Assembly: GCF_001523745.2 (NCBI RefSeq)
Contig: NZ_CP013386.1
Coordinates: 2,232,001 to 2,296,000 of the forward strand
DNA from: Burkholderia mayonis
Lineage (GTDB): Bacteria; Pseudomonadota; Gammaproteobacteria; Burkholderiales; Burkholderiaceae
Reading direction: 5' to 3'
DNA length: 64,000 nt
Shown here: positions 36,063-44,489 of the stretch, in pieces
Layout: each line of letters opens with the position of its first letter
How positions within the stretch are numbered: the first letter of the stretch is position 1
The notes under the pieces: model-generated
What the model saw: the letters and a program-made list of their open reading frames with translations, nothing else
What the model was told of the DNA's origin: nothing
The model's database searches: none
Translations under genes and position numbers: made by a program

Positions 36063-37211
36063 TCAGAGCGATTCGACGAGCATGCGCCGGTAATCGTCGG
36101 CCGACGCGACGCGCGGATTCGTCTTGTGGCAGTGATCGACGAGCGCGCCCTCGATCACGTGATCGAACGCGCTTTCGTCGACGCCCATCTGCCTCAGCCC
36201 CGTCGGCAGGCCGAGGCGCTCGGTCATGTCGTGCAGCGCCTGCGGCAGGTCCGCGCCGTCGGGCAGGTTCATCACGCGGCGCATCCGCGCATAGCGGCGC
36301 TCGGCGACGACGGTCGGCGCGCGCTCGTTGAAGCGCAGCACGGCGGGCAGCACGACCGCGTTCAGCGTACCGTGATGCAGCGACGTCCTGCCGTTCACCT
36401 TCACGCCGCCCAGCGGATGCGACAGCGAATGCACGCAGCCGAGCCCCTTCTGGAACGCCAGCGCGCCTTGCATCGACGCGCTCATCATCGCGAGACGCGC
36501 GGCGCGGTCGCCGCCGTCGTGCGTCGCGCGCGCGATGTGCGCCCATGCGCGTTCGAGGCCGTCGAGCGCGATGCCGTCGGCGGGCGGATTGAACGCCGGC
36601 GCGAGGAACGTCTCGATGCAGTGCGCAATCGCGTCCATGCCGGTCGCGGCCGTGAGCCCGGGCGGCAGGCCGAGTGTCAGCGACGGATCGCAGATCGCCG
36701 CCTTCGGCAACAGATGCCACGAGTGAAAGCCGAGCTTGCGGCCGTCGTTCAGGATCAGGATCGCGCCGCGCGCGACCTCGCTGCCCGTGCCCGACGTCGT
36801 CGGCACCGCGACGAGCGGCGCGACGGCCGCGGTGATCCTGTCGCTGCCGCCTTCGATCGTCGCGTATTGCGTGAGCGGCAGCGGATGCGTCGCCGCGATC
36901 GCGACGCCCTTCGCGAGATCGATCGCCGAACCGCCGCCGACCGCGACGAGCCCGTCGCAACCGTCGTCGCGATAGCGCTGCGCGGCGGCGAGCACGGCCG
37001 CCTCGGTCGGATTCGACGGCGTGTCGTCGAATACCGGCAGCGCGCCGAACCCGAGCGCGTCGAGCGTGCGATCGACGAGCCCCGCCGCCGCGACGCCCTT
37101 GTCGGTCACGACGAGCGGGCGCGTGATGCCGCTCCGTGCGCATTCGGCCGAGAGCATCGCGAGCGCGTCGTCGCCGAGATGGATGTGCGTCAGGTAATAG
37201 ATGTAGGCCAC
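36063..37211 (-). CDS. Iron-containing alcohol dehydrogenase
   Basis: A 382-residue NAD-dependent group III dehydrogenase. It starts with GTG ([13 protein letters not shown]), decided by a strong GGAGGAG 7 bases upstream. Signatures are [14 protein letters not shown] for the nucleotide-binding domain, [12 protein letters not shown] for the phosphate loop, and metal ligands in [22 protein letters not shown] and [12 protein letters not shown]. It belongs to the broad family of lactaldehyde, butanol, 4-hydroxybutyrate and 1,3-propanediol dehydrogenases, and the exact substrate is not clear. It heads the probable operon with the thioesterase and the Liv-type importer. Confidence 0.9.
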   Translation of the reverse strand: MAYIYYLTHIHLGDDALAMLSAECARSGITRPLVVTDKGVAAAGLVDRTLDALGFGALPVFDDTPSNPTEAAVLAAAQRYRDDGCDGLVAVGGGSAIDLAKGVAIAATHPLPLTQYATIEGGSDRITAAVAPLVAVPTTSGTGSEVARGAILILNDGRKLGFHSWHLLPKAAICDPSLTLGLPPGLTAATGMDAIAHCIETFLAPAFNPPADGIALDGLERAWAHIARATHDGGDRAARLAMMSASMQGALAFQKGLGCVHSLSHPLGGVKVNGRTSLHHGTLNAVVLPAVLRFNERAPTVVAERRYARMRRVMNLPDGADLPQALHDMTERLGLPTGLRQMGVDESAFDHVIEGALVDHCHKTNPRVASADDYRRMLVESL

Positions 37212-37424
37212 GGGAAGTCTCCTCCGATCGTGCTCGTTCGAATCGTCAGGCGGCGCGCGAACGCGGGGCCGACACGCCGCCCGACGCTGGACAAGCGGCC
37301 GCCGTCCGGGCGAACATGCGACGCCGGGCGCGGCGCAGCGGGCGTGCCGCACAGAAAAGCACAGATTGCGGCAAATTCCAAGCGGCGCGGCGCACGGGTA
37401 TTTTCACATTGACGAGGAAACATC

Positions 37425-37760
37425 ATGGCAGATCCGCAGCTCATCACGACCGCGTTCGACATTCCGGGCTACCGGATCGAACGCTCGCTCGGCGTCGCGC
37501 GCGGCGTCGTCGTGCGTTCGCGGTCGATCGTCGGCACGTTCGGCGCATCGATTCAAACGCTGTTCGGCGGCAACATCTCGCTCTACACGTCGCTGTGCGA
37601 GCGGGCGCGGCAGGATGCTTACGAGCGGATGGTCGAACAGGCGAGGCAGATGGGCGGCAATGCGATCATCGGCATGCGCTACGACGCGACCGAGATCGCA
37701 TCGGGCGTGACCGAAGTGCTGTGCTACGGCACCGCGGTGCAGGCGGCGCGCGCCGGCTAA
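37425..37760 (+). CDS. YbjQ/DUF74 family protein
   Basis: A 111-residue protein. It contains the family hallmarks [58 protein letters not shown] and a beta-strand end, [15 protein letters not shown]. YbjQ proteins form a pentameric ring-like fold resembling dodecins; function is not settled. It is a single-gene unit divergent from the alcohol dehydrogenase gene, with a GAGGAAACATC ribosome-binding region and a strong terminator hairpin immediately downstream. Confidence 0.92.
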   Translation: MADPQLITTAFDIPGYRIERSLGVARGVVVRSRSIVGTFGASIQTLFGGNISLYTSLCERARQDAYERMVEQARQMGGNAIIGMRYDATEIASGVTEVLCYGTAVQAARAG

Positions 37761-37772
37761 CGCCGCCGCCGG

Positions 37773-37796
37773 CGGGCCGCGCCCGCGCGGCCCGCT
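37773..37796. terminator. Bidirectional hairpin between ybjQ and nudix gene
   Basis: GCGGGCCGCG and CGCGGCCCGC form 10-bp perfect arms around a 4-base loop. It sits in the 46-bp gap between convergent stops, so it most likely terminates both transcripts; no long T-tract. Confidence 0.65.
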
Positions 37797-37806
37797 GCTT
37801 CGTTCC

Positions 37807-38343
37807 CTACTGACCGGGGAAGTCGACGAATTCGAAGTCGAGGCTGCGCGCGCGCATCCAGTCGGCGAGCGCCTGGCCCGTGCCGGCGCGCCACGGGCGC
37901 AGCTTCGGCGGTTCGACGAGCCGGTATTCGAGCAGTTCCGGCGAGAGGCGAATGGTCCCGTTCGCGCGGACGTGATACGCGATGATCAATTCGTTCTTGC
38001 GGATGAATTCGTAGACGCCGACGAGCTTCACCGATTCGGCGTCGAGCGCCGTCTCCTCGCGCACTTCGCGGGCGATCCCCGCCTCGGGCGTTTCGCCATG
38101 CTCGAGAAAGCCGGTGATGAGCGCGAACACGCCTTCGGGCCACGCGGCGTTGCGCGCGAGGAGGATCTTGCCTTCGTACTCGACGATCGCGGCGACGACG
38201 GGGATCGGGTTGTTCCAATGGACATAGCCGCAGGTTGCGTCGGGACACGCGCGGCGCACGCGGCCGCCCTCCTCGACGGAATCGGCGCGCTCGGCGAGCG
38301 CGCGCGCGCAGCGTGGACAGAATTGGTAGTCTGCGATGGTCAT
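37807..38343 (-). CDS. Nudix hydrolase with N-terminal zinc ribbon (NudC-like)
   Basis: A 178-residue Nudix enzyme. Cys residues at about 9, 12, 33 and 38 (FCPRC ... CPDATC) form a zinc-ribbon-like knuckle. The Nudix box follows as GFLEHGETPEAGIAREVREETA (about 77-98), with the REVREE core of Mg2+ ligands. The layout recalls the C-terminal half of NADH pyrophosphatase (NudC) without the N-terminal domain, and is common in beta-proteobacteria. The substrate is probably a nucleoside diphosphate derivative; NADH or NAD-capped RNA are possible by analogy only. It starts 347 bases from the sigma-factor gene, which points away from it. Confidence 0.9.
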   Translation of the reverse strand: MTIADYQFCPRCARALAERADSVEEGGRVRRACPDATCGYVHWNNPIPVVAAIVEYEGKILLARNAAWPEGVFALITGFLEHGETPEAGIAREVREETALDAESVKLVGVYEFIRKNELIIAYHVRANGTIRLSPELLEYRLVEPPKLRPWRAGTGQALADWMRARSLDFEFVDFPGQ

Positions 38344-38689
38344 CGTCGGGGAGAGATGCGGGAACTGGCTCGATTCTTGGAGCGACCGAGCCTGGCAAGC
38401 CGCTCGGGTCTGGAAGGTTTCATTCTAGCGAATTTGGCCGAGAGGGACGTGGCCGGCGGGGTTCTCACCGTTCGCGTCGGCGCTACCATTCAAAATACTT
38501 TCGCCTGATTACCAAAGGCCGTCGGGCGCTATTTCGACGGGGCAGCGTGCATTTCGGCATCTTCCCAAGCAACCACGCGAAGCGCCCGATTCGGTTTCGA
38601 AAAAAACGCCGGCGCCGCGAATCCAAATGGCCGGCCGGGTGCTCTTCTCTTTTGAGAATCGATAATCTTGTCGCTCCGATGATCCCCAG
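38344..38689. other. Divergent intergenic region upstream of the ECF sigma factor
   Basis: A 346-bp AT-richer gap holding promoters for the Nudix and sigma-factor genes. A GATAAT sequence at about 38661-38666 lies 24 bases upstream of the sigma-factor ATG. A poly-A run sits near 38600. I could not define an autoregulatory ECF-type promoter pair with confidence. Confidence 0.35.
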
Positions 38690-39214
38690 ATGAAAACGCC
38701 GATATCCGATCGCCCTACCCTCATGGAAGCCGCCAGATCCGGCGACGCCAGCGCATTGGCGCAGCTGCTGGCCGTCTGCCGAACGGACGTCAAACGCTAC
38801 GCCAGGGCCCATTGCCGCTTCAGTGACCTGGAGGACGCGGTCCAGGCGGCGCTGCTCGCATTCGTCCAGCACCTTCGCCTGATCAGATCCCCGGATGCCC
38901 TGCCCGCGTGGCTGTCGACGACGGTCAAGCGGGAATGCCATCGACTGCATCATGCGCAGTCCCGGTTCGTCGGCGAATCGGACGGCGGCCTCGAGGAACG
39001 CGGCACCGACGTCGACAGCGCCGCCATGCGAGTGGATCTGCTCGGGGCATTCGAATCGCTCCCGCCGCATTACCTCGAAATCATTCTCCTGCGCGATTTC
39101 GAGGAGAAGAGCATCAAGGAAATAGCCGACGATCTAGGAGAACGCCCTTCTTCGATCAAGAGTCGTTTGCATCGGGCGCGAGCCTTGATGCGCGAATATC
39201 TTTCCACCCACTAG
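38690..39214 (+). CDS. ECF-type RNA polymerase sigma factor
   Basis: A 174-residue sigma-70-family protein of extracytoplasmic-function size. Region 2 (about 12-80) contains HCRFSDLEDAVQAALLAFVQHLRLI and PAWLSTTVKRECHRL. A linker of about 25 residues follows, then region 4 (about 122-170) with LPPHYLEIILLRDFEEKSIKEIADDLGERPSSIKSRLHRAR, the HTH that binds the -35 element. There is no anti-sigma gene next to it; the following gene encodes a small soluble protein of unknown fold. Codon use is less GC-biased than in neighbouring housekeeping genes, which may reflect acquisition. It directs RNA polymerase to a small, unknown regulon. Confidence 0.9.
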   Translation: MKTPISDRPTLMEAARSGDASALAQLLAVCRTDVKRYARAHCRFSDLEDAVQAALLAFVQHLRLIRSPDALPAWLSTTVKRECHRLHHAQSRFVGESDGGLEERGTDVDSAAMRVDLLGAFESLPPHYLEIILLRDFEEKSIKEIADDLGERPSSIKSRLHRARALMREYLSTH

Positions 39215-39223
39215 GAGCGATTC

Positions 39224-39637
39224 ATGCGAAAACTCGTTTTTGTCTACAACGGCGACAGCGGCTTCATCAACAGCGTCATGCATCTGATGCATAAAACGTT
39301 TTCGCCCGGCACCTATGAATGCCGCTTGTGCGCGCTGATCTACGACGGGATGAAACTGAACGAAGACTGGAAGGATTTCGCGGAACGACTCGGCATGGCA
39401 GTCGAATACCATCATCGCGATACGTTCTTCAAGACCTATGCGCAAGCTTTCTCGGCCTACCCGCTCGCGCTTCTGTTGGAGAACGGCCGATTCGAGGTGC
39501 TGCTGGCGGCCGCCGACTTCGCCGACATCGGGGATTTGCACGATTTGATGAGCCGCATCGTGGCAGCCGTCTCCCGGGCCGACGGTCAGGACGCGCCAAT
39601 GCGCGAAGCGCCCGCGACGCAAGCTCATCCGGCGTAA
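39224..39637 (+). CDS. Hypothetical protein co-transcribed with the ECF sigma factor
   Basis: A 137-residue protein starting 9 bases after the sigma-factor stop, with AGGAG before the ATG, so it is very likely co-transcribed. It opens with KLVFVYNGDSGFINSVMHLMHKTFSP and has a CxxC pair (YECRLCALIYDG, Cys45 and Cys48 by my count), then helices and short strands (LALLLENGRFEVLLAAADF). The single CxxC next to YDG resembles one knuckle of a metal site, but there is no second Cys pair and no HxxxCxxC zinc anti-sigma motif. No signal peptide or TM. I do not recognise the family. A role as a soluble partner or redox sensor of the sigma factor is speculation from position. Confidence 0.75.
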   Translation: MRKLVFVYNGDSGFINSVMHLMHKTFSPGTYECRLCALIYDGMKLNEDWKDFAERLGMAVEYHHRDTFFKTYAQAFSAYPLALLLENGRFEVLLAAADFADIGDLHDLMSRIVAAVSRADGQDAPMREAPATQAHPA

Positions 39638-39743
39638 CGACGAAAATCGCGAGCCATGGGGCCGTTGCACGGCACCGGGGCCTGGAAACGCTTCGCCGCG
39701 CCTCCGCGGGTCCCCGCACCTCGAGCCGTCCGCGCACGGCGGC

Positions 39744-41300
39744 TCATCTCAGCTTGACCGACACGAACTTGCGCTCTCCGCCCCGCTGAATCAGCACCGC
39801 CACCACCTTCCCGGCCTTCGCCTCCAACGCCGGCACCATGTCCGGCGTCTCGATCAGCGTGTCGTTGAACTCCAGCACGACATCGCCCGGCTGGATGCCT
39901 GCGTTCGCCGCCGGCCCGCGCACCGCGTCGACCACCATGCCGACCGGCAGCCCGGTCGAACGACGCTCGTCGTCCGTCAGCGGATGCATCGTCAGACCCA
40001 GGCGGTCCGCGCCGCCGACTCCGCTCCGACCGACGCTCGCACTCCCCGACGACATCCCGGCCGACGTTCCTGCGGCTGCGGCCGCGCCCGGCCCGAGCAT
40101 CAGCGTCATCGGCGCCCGGTTGCGAAGCAGCGTGAGCGCCGTGTTCGTCCCGGGCGGCAGCGCAGCTACATCGCTGGCGAGCTCGGCCGAGCGGCCGATC
40201 GGCTTGTCGCCGATCCGCACGATCACGTCGCCCGGCTTCAGGCCGATCGCGGCGGCGGGCGATCCCGGCTCGACCGCGTTGACGAGCGCGCCCGCCGACC
40301 GCGGCAAACCGAACGCGGCCGCAAGCCCCGGTCCGACGTCCTGCACGTCGACGCCCAGCCCGCCCGGCGGCGCCGTGCGCTGCACCTGCTGCGCCTGTTG
40401 CTGCGCTTGCTGCCGCGTTTGCTGTTGCGCCTCCAGCACCTGCGTGCGCACCTTCGCCGCCAGATTGATCGGGATTGCAAAAGTCACGCTCGGATAACGG
40501 TCGCCGCCCGCATAGATCTGCACGTCGATGCCGATCACCTCGCCCGCGCGGTTGAATACCGGGCCGCCCGAGTTGTCGAGATTGCCGGTCACGTCGGTCT
40601 GGAAGAACGGGAAGCTGCCGCCGTCCGGCAGCGTGCGCGACATCGCGCTGACGATGCCCGTCGTCACCGTGTTCGCCGAGCCGTCGGGCGTGCCGATCGT
40701 CAGCACCGGCTCGCCGACGCGCACCCGCGACGAGTCGCCGAGCCTCACCGTCGGCAGCCTCGTCGCATCGACCTGAAGGACGGCGACGTCGCTCTGATCG
40801 TCGACCGCCAACACCCGCGCCTTGAACTCGCGTCGATCGATCAGCCGGACCGTCACCTCGGAAGCCTGGCCGACCACGTAGGCGGTCGTCAGGATGAGAC
40901 CGTCGGCGCTGACGATGAAACCGGATCCGGCGCCCGCCATCGCGCGCGGCGGGTTGTCCTGCGACGTCGGCGGCTGCGGCACGCCCAGCTTGAAGTACGC
41001 GGAGAACGGATCGTCGGGATCAAGGGCCTCGAGACCGGATGCCGACATTTGCGGCTCCGGCGCGGCCACGCTGACGTTCACGACGGCGGGCCCGTATCGC
41101 TCGACGAGCGTGGGGAAATCGACCGGCCCTACCGGACCGGTCTGTGCGATTCGCTTCGCCTTCACAGGCTGCGGCAGGGTGCCTGCTGCGGTCGCCGTCG
41201 GCTGCAGGCAAGCATAGCCAGCAAGCACCACCCCGATCGCTGCAGCGTGAACCAAGGTGCGGCCAAGCGTTTGACGATACACAGTGCACCTCCAAGGCAA
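39744..41300 (-). CDS. HtrA/DegP-like PDZ protein lacking catalytic His (probable pseudoprotease)
   Basis: A 518-residue exported protein. The N-terminus has a signal or lipoprotein-like segment (HAAAIGVVLAGYACL, with Cys31). A trypsin-like domain spans about 55-285 and two PDZ domains lie at about 315-400 and 430-515, separated from the protease domain by a Gln-rich stretch (about 290-307). Relative to DegP/MucD, the usual TNAHVV reads TTAYVV, so catalytic His is Tyr141 (codon TAC). Asp171 (DQSDVAVL) and Ser244 are kept, but the active-site loop reads GNLDNSGGP, with Asp at the Gly before the Asn-Ser. It is therefore unlikely to be an active serine protease and may act as a chaperone or scaffold. 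The reading frame is intact. Confidence 0.88.
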   Translation of the reverse strand: MPWRCTVYRQTLGRTLVHAAAIGVVLAGYACLQPTATAAGTLPQPVKAKRIAQTGPVGPVDFPTLVERYGPAVVNVSVAAPEPQMSASGLEALDPDDPFSAYFKLGVPQPPTSQDNPPRAMAGAGSGFIVSADGLILTTAYVVGQASEVTVRLIDRREFKARVLAVDDQSDVAVLQVDATRLPTVRLGDSSRVRVGEPVLTIGTPDGSANTVTTGIVSAMSRTLPDGGSFPFFQTDVTGNLDNSGGPVFNRAGEVIGIDVQIYAGGDRYPSVTFAIPINLAAKVRTQVLEAQQQTRQQAQQQAQQVQRTAPPGGLGVDVQDVGPGLAAAFGLPRSAGALVNAVEPGSPAAAIGLKPGDVIVRIGDKPIGRSAELASDVAALPPGTNTALTLLRNRAPMTLMLGPGAAAAAGTSAGMSSGSASVGRSGVGGADRLGLTMHPLTDDERRSTGLPVGMVVDAVRGPAANAGIQPGDVVLEFNDTLIETPDMVPALEAKAGKVVAVLIQRGGERKFVSVKLR

Positions 41301-41812
41301 TCGTTACGCCAGGGGCCCGTTGCGCGGCGCGCAAAGGACTAGCAAGCACTGATAGATCGATTATTGCATAGCGGCCGACGGCCGTGAGTCCGTGCTTCCA
41401 TAAAATCTGCAACGGGCCGCTACTCGCGGCGAACGCTCGTCAGACGCTCGCCGAGCATGCGTGGATGCTCGGCGAGCGCCGTGCGAACATTCGAAAGGAG
41501 CCGCGAGTCTGTGCACGCCGGATGACGTGAATCGCGGCGGCGATTCGGCTCGGTCGGCGCTCGCCCGATCGATGCGGAACGCGCGCCGAACGGCAACGTG
41601 GATTCGCCGTGAATTGGATCCGAACAAGAAAGGGGGAAAGCGGCGGCAAGAGTCGGCGACCTCGCACCCGATGCGAAAAAGAAAATCGACAGCAGCGCGA
41701 ACGAAGCATCGTCGCGCCGGGCGCGGAGCACGACGCGTGCCGGCGGCATCGGTTCGACATACACGCTCGAAACGCACGCAACCGCTTCGCCCGGCGGCTA
41801 CCGGTCGAGCGC
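41301..41812. other. Non-coding gap upstream of the HtrA-like gene
   Basis: A 512-bp stretch between the start of the HtrA-like gene and the stop of the MFS gene, both on the minus strand. It has lower GC than its neighbours and holds a large hairpin (41445-41478, listed separately). Short open frames exist but none has a recognisable protein or ribosome-binding site. Confidence 0.4.
41445..41478. repeat. Perfect 14-bp hairpin
   Basis: CGCTCGCCGAGCAT and its exact complement flank a 6-base loop (GCGTGG). It lies 145 bases upstream of the HtrA-like start and 335 bases downstream of the MFS stop. With no T-tract on either strand it may be an intercistronic hairpin, RNA element or regulatory site. 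Confidence 0.55.
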
Positions 41813-43372
41813 TCAAGCAACGCCGCTGCCGTGTTTCGCCGCACGTGTGGCGTGCAACGCGACGGCCGCAAACCCCGCCGCCCCGACGGCCAACACGGCC
41901 GACGCGAGCCACAGCGCCGGCGAAAACGAGCCGGCATGCGCGGCGAGCGGCGCGGCCGCCAGCGGCCCGACGATCTGGCCGACGCCGTACGACGCGGTCG
42001 CATAGCCCATCAGGCCCGCCGCGCGTTCGCCGCGCAGGCGGCGCGCTTCGCGCATCGCGAACAGCGTGATCGCGGTGAACGGCAAGCCGACGAGCGCGCT
42101 GCCGAGCGCAAATCCGGGCGCCGTCGGCCAGACGATGCCGAGCGCGACACCGATCGCCTGCACCGCGCAGCAGACCGCGAGCAACAGCCGGTTGTCCCAG
42201 CGGCTCGGCAGCCTCGCGCCGAGCAGCGCGCCGACGATCAGCGCCGCGCCGAACATCGGCCAGAACAGATCGGGCCACGGCGAGCGCGCGGGCAGCGCGG
42301 CGCGGGCGATCACGGGCAGGAACGTCGCCGTGACGATGTAGCCGAAGCCGGGCAGCCCGTAAAGGAGCACGAGCCAGAACGCGTCGCGTCGGGCGTCGGC
42401 CGGCGATGCGTTCGGCGCGCTCCCGGTCGATGCCGCAACCGCCTCACGCGGGCGGGCGACGTTCGCGGACGTGAAATTTTTCGCGGATATGGCTGTCGCT
42501 GCGTTGGTCGCGTTGGTCGCGTTGGTCGCGTTGGTCGCGTTGGTCGCGTTGGTCGCGTTGGTCGCGTTGGTCGCGTTGGTCGCGTTGGTCGCGTTGGTCG
42601 CGTTGGTCGCGTTGGTCGCGTTGGTCGCGTTGGTCGCTCCGGCCAACCCGATCGCACGCCTCGCCTCGGCGCGGCCGCTCGCATCTGCCGCGCCGGCTGC
42701 GTCGCCGCCATTCTCCGCGCCGTTGCGAGAACGCTCGCCGCCCGCGTCGCGCACCGGCTCGCGCGCCGTCGTCCCGAACGCGCGCCACACCACCGCCGAC
42801 AGCACCGCCGACGCCGCCGCGAACCCGATCCATCCGAGCGCCGCGCGCTGCCCCGCCAACACGGAGCCGATCAGCCCGGTCACGACGATCCCGACCCCCG
42901 GCCCGGTGAAGATCACGCCGCCCCACGCAAGCGCGCCTCGCTCGGCGACACGCCGCAGCCCCCACTGCGACGCGAACACGAACGTCCATGCGCTGACCGC
43001 GCCGCCGACGAAGCGCACGAGCGCCCATACCCAGAACGGGCTCGCGATGCCCATCGCGAGCGTCAGCGCGACCGTCGCCACGAGCCCGTAGCGCACCATC
43101 CGCACAGGATCGACAGCGATGCGCGCGCAGGTCATTGCACCGACGAAGTAGCCGGCGTAGTTCGCGGACGCGAGCCAGCCGCCATGCCGGATGTCGAGCT
43201 CGCCGCCCGCGAGCATCAGCGGCAGCAGCGGCGTGAATGCGAAGCGCCCGACACCGAGCGCGACAGCGAGCGCCGCCGCGCACGCGAGCGCCGCATCGCG
43301 CGCCGCGCGCTCGCCGGACGACACATAAGGCGGCGCGCCGGCTTCGCCACGGGAAGAAGAAAGTGAGCTCAT
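41813..43372 (-). CDS. YbfB/YjiJ-family MFS transporter with repeat insertion
   Basis: A 519-residue MFS protein of the YbfB/YjiJ type. The N-terminal half (about 20-215) contains ALGVGRFAFTPLLPLMLAGG, the conserved ASANYAGYFVGA and RFVGGAVSAWTFVFASQWGLRRV. The central cytoplasmic loop is greatly enlarged (about 220-325) and contains 15 tandem Ala-Thr-Asn triplets at about 246-290. The second half resumes at WLVLLYGLPGFGYIVTATFLPV and ends in typical TM helices. The family's substrates are mostly unknown. The loop length is likely to vary between strains because it is encoded by a pure 9-bp array. Divergent from the LysR gene, which is the likely regulator. Confidence 0.88.
   Translation of the reverse strand: MSSLSSSRGEAGAPPYVSSGERAARDAALACAAALAVALGVGRFAFTPLLPLMLAGGELDIRHGGWLASANYAGYFVGAMTCARIAVDPVRMVRYGLVATVALTLAMGIASPFWVWALVRFVGGAVSAWTFVFASQWGLRRVAERGALAWGGVIFTGPGVGIVVTGLIGSVLAGQRAALGWIGFAAASAVLSAVVWRAFGTTAREPVRDAGGERSRNGAENGGDAAGAADASGRAEARRAIGLAGATNATNATNATNATNATNATNATNATNATNATNATNATNATNATNAATAISAKNFTSANVARPREAVAASTGSAPNASPADARRDAFWLVLLYGLPGFGYIVTATFLPVIARAALPARSPWPDLFWPMFGAALIVGALLGARLPSRWDNRLLLAVCCAVQAIGVALGIVWPTAPGFALGSALVGLPFTAITLFAMREARRLRGERAAGLMGYATASYGVGQIVGPLAAAPLAAHAGSFSPALWLASAVLAVGAAGFAAVALHATRAAKHGSGVA
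42501..42635 (+). repeat. In-frame 9-bp tandem repeat, 15 copies
   Basis: GCGTTGGTC repeated 15 times without interruption (135 bp). It lies inside the MFS transporter gene, where it encodes a 45-residue Ala-Thr-Asn run. Because the unit is a multiple of three, slippage changes loop length without a frameshift. Confidence 0.95.
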
Positions 43373-43523
43373 CGGATTCAGGGGCGATCGAATTCAGGGG
43401 CGAAGCGGCCCACTCGAAGGGTCGGAAGCGTCGCGGCAAGGCCAAAGTCGACTCGATGCTAGCTTGACCAATCGTTCTCGAAAAATGAATAATTCAGATT
43501 CAATCCATCCCATGGAGAGAATC

Positions 43524-44489
43524 ATGGATCTGGCGGCGCTGGCGATCTTTCGCGCGGTCGTGCGCGAGAACGGTGTGACGCGTGCGGCCGCGAAGCTCAA
43601 TCGCGTGCAATCGAACGTCACGACCCGCATCAAGCAACTGGAGGAACAGCTCGGCGCGCCGCTTTTCGTGCGCGACGGCCGCCGGCTCGTGCTGACGCCC
43701 GCCGGCGAGACGCTGTTGCCGTACGCGGAGCGCCTGTTCGCGCTCGCCGACGAGGCGCGCCATGCGGTCCGCGAGAACCGGCCGCGCGGCCGATTGCGGC
43801 TCGGCGCGATGGAGAGCACTGCGGCGAGCCGGCTGCCCGCGCTTCTCGCCCGCTATCACCAGGCGTGGCCCGAAGTCACGCTCGAGCTCGTCATCGGCAC
43901 GACCGGCAAACTGATCCACCAGGTGCGCGAATTCGAGCTCGATGCCGCGCTGGTCGCGACGCCGGCCGGCTCCGAGGCGCTCGGCGAGCCGTTCGAGACC
44001 GCGCCCGCATTCACCGAAGAACTCGTGCTGCTGACGCCGCGCGGCCATCCGCGTGTGCGCACGCCGCGCGATGTGCTACTGCCGACGCTCGTCGCGTTCG
44101 AGCGCGGCTGCGCGTATCGCGGCTGCGTCGAGCGCTGGTACGCCGCATACGGACTGAAGCCCGGGCGCGTGCTCGAACTCGGCTCGTATCACGCGATCGT
44201 CGCGTGCGTCGCGGCGGGCGCGGGCGTCGCGGTCGCGCCGCGCTCGGTGCTCACGGTCCAGCGCGAGCCGGACAGCCTCGGCGTGCACGCGCTCGCGGAC
44301 TTCACGCCGATCGACACGATGCTGGTCTGGCGCCAGGGACATTTGTCGGCGGCGCTCGCTGCACTGCGCGATGCGTTGCGAGACGCCGCCGCCGCGGCGA
44401 GCCCGACCGACGTCGCGACAGACGAAGCCGCGAAAGCCTCGCGCCGGCGCACGCGCCGCGGCACGGCGGACGAGACGCTGCCGGCCTGA
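43524..44489 (+). CDS. LysR-family transcriptional regulator
   Basis: A 321-residue regulator. The N-terminal winged HTH (about 1-62) reads LAALAIFRAVVRENGVTRAAAKLNRVQSNVTTRIKQLEEQLG, and the C-terminal part is a type-2 periplasmic-binding-like effector domain (LRLGAMESTAASRLPALLARYHQ, AALVATPAGSEAL). The C-terminal tail is basic (SRRRTRRGT). I chose the ATG at 43524 because GGAGAG sits 5 bases before it; upstream in-frame ATGs exist (43464, 43512). It is divergent from the MFS transporter across a 151-bp, AT-rich gap containing TGAATAATTCAGATTCA, a plausible site for LysR T-N11-A binding. The expected role is control of that transporter and of itself. Confidence 0.92.
   Translation: MDLAALAIFRAVVRENGVTRAAAKLNRVQSNVTTRIKQLEEQLGAPLFVRDGRRLVLTPAGETLLPYAERLFALADEARHAVRENRPRGRLRLGAMESTAASRLPALLARYHQAWPEVTLELVIGTTGKLIHQVREFELDAALVATPAGSEALGEPFETAPAFTEELVLLTPRGHPRVRTPRDVLLPTLVAFERGCAYRGCVERWYAAYGLKPGRVLELGSYHAIVACVAAGAGVAVAPRSVLTVQREPDSLGVHALADFTPIDTMLVWRQGHLSAALAALRDALRDAAAAASPTDVATDEAAKASRRRTRRGTADETLPA

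Noticed and set aside
42501..42635. Possible CRISPR array
   Set aside because: Units are 9 bp and contiguous, without unique spacers or cas genes.
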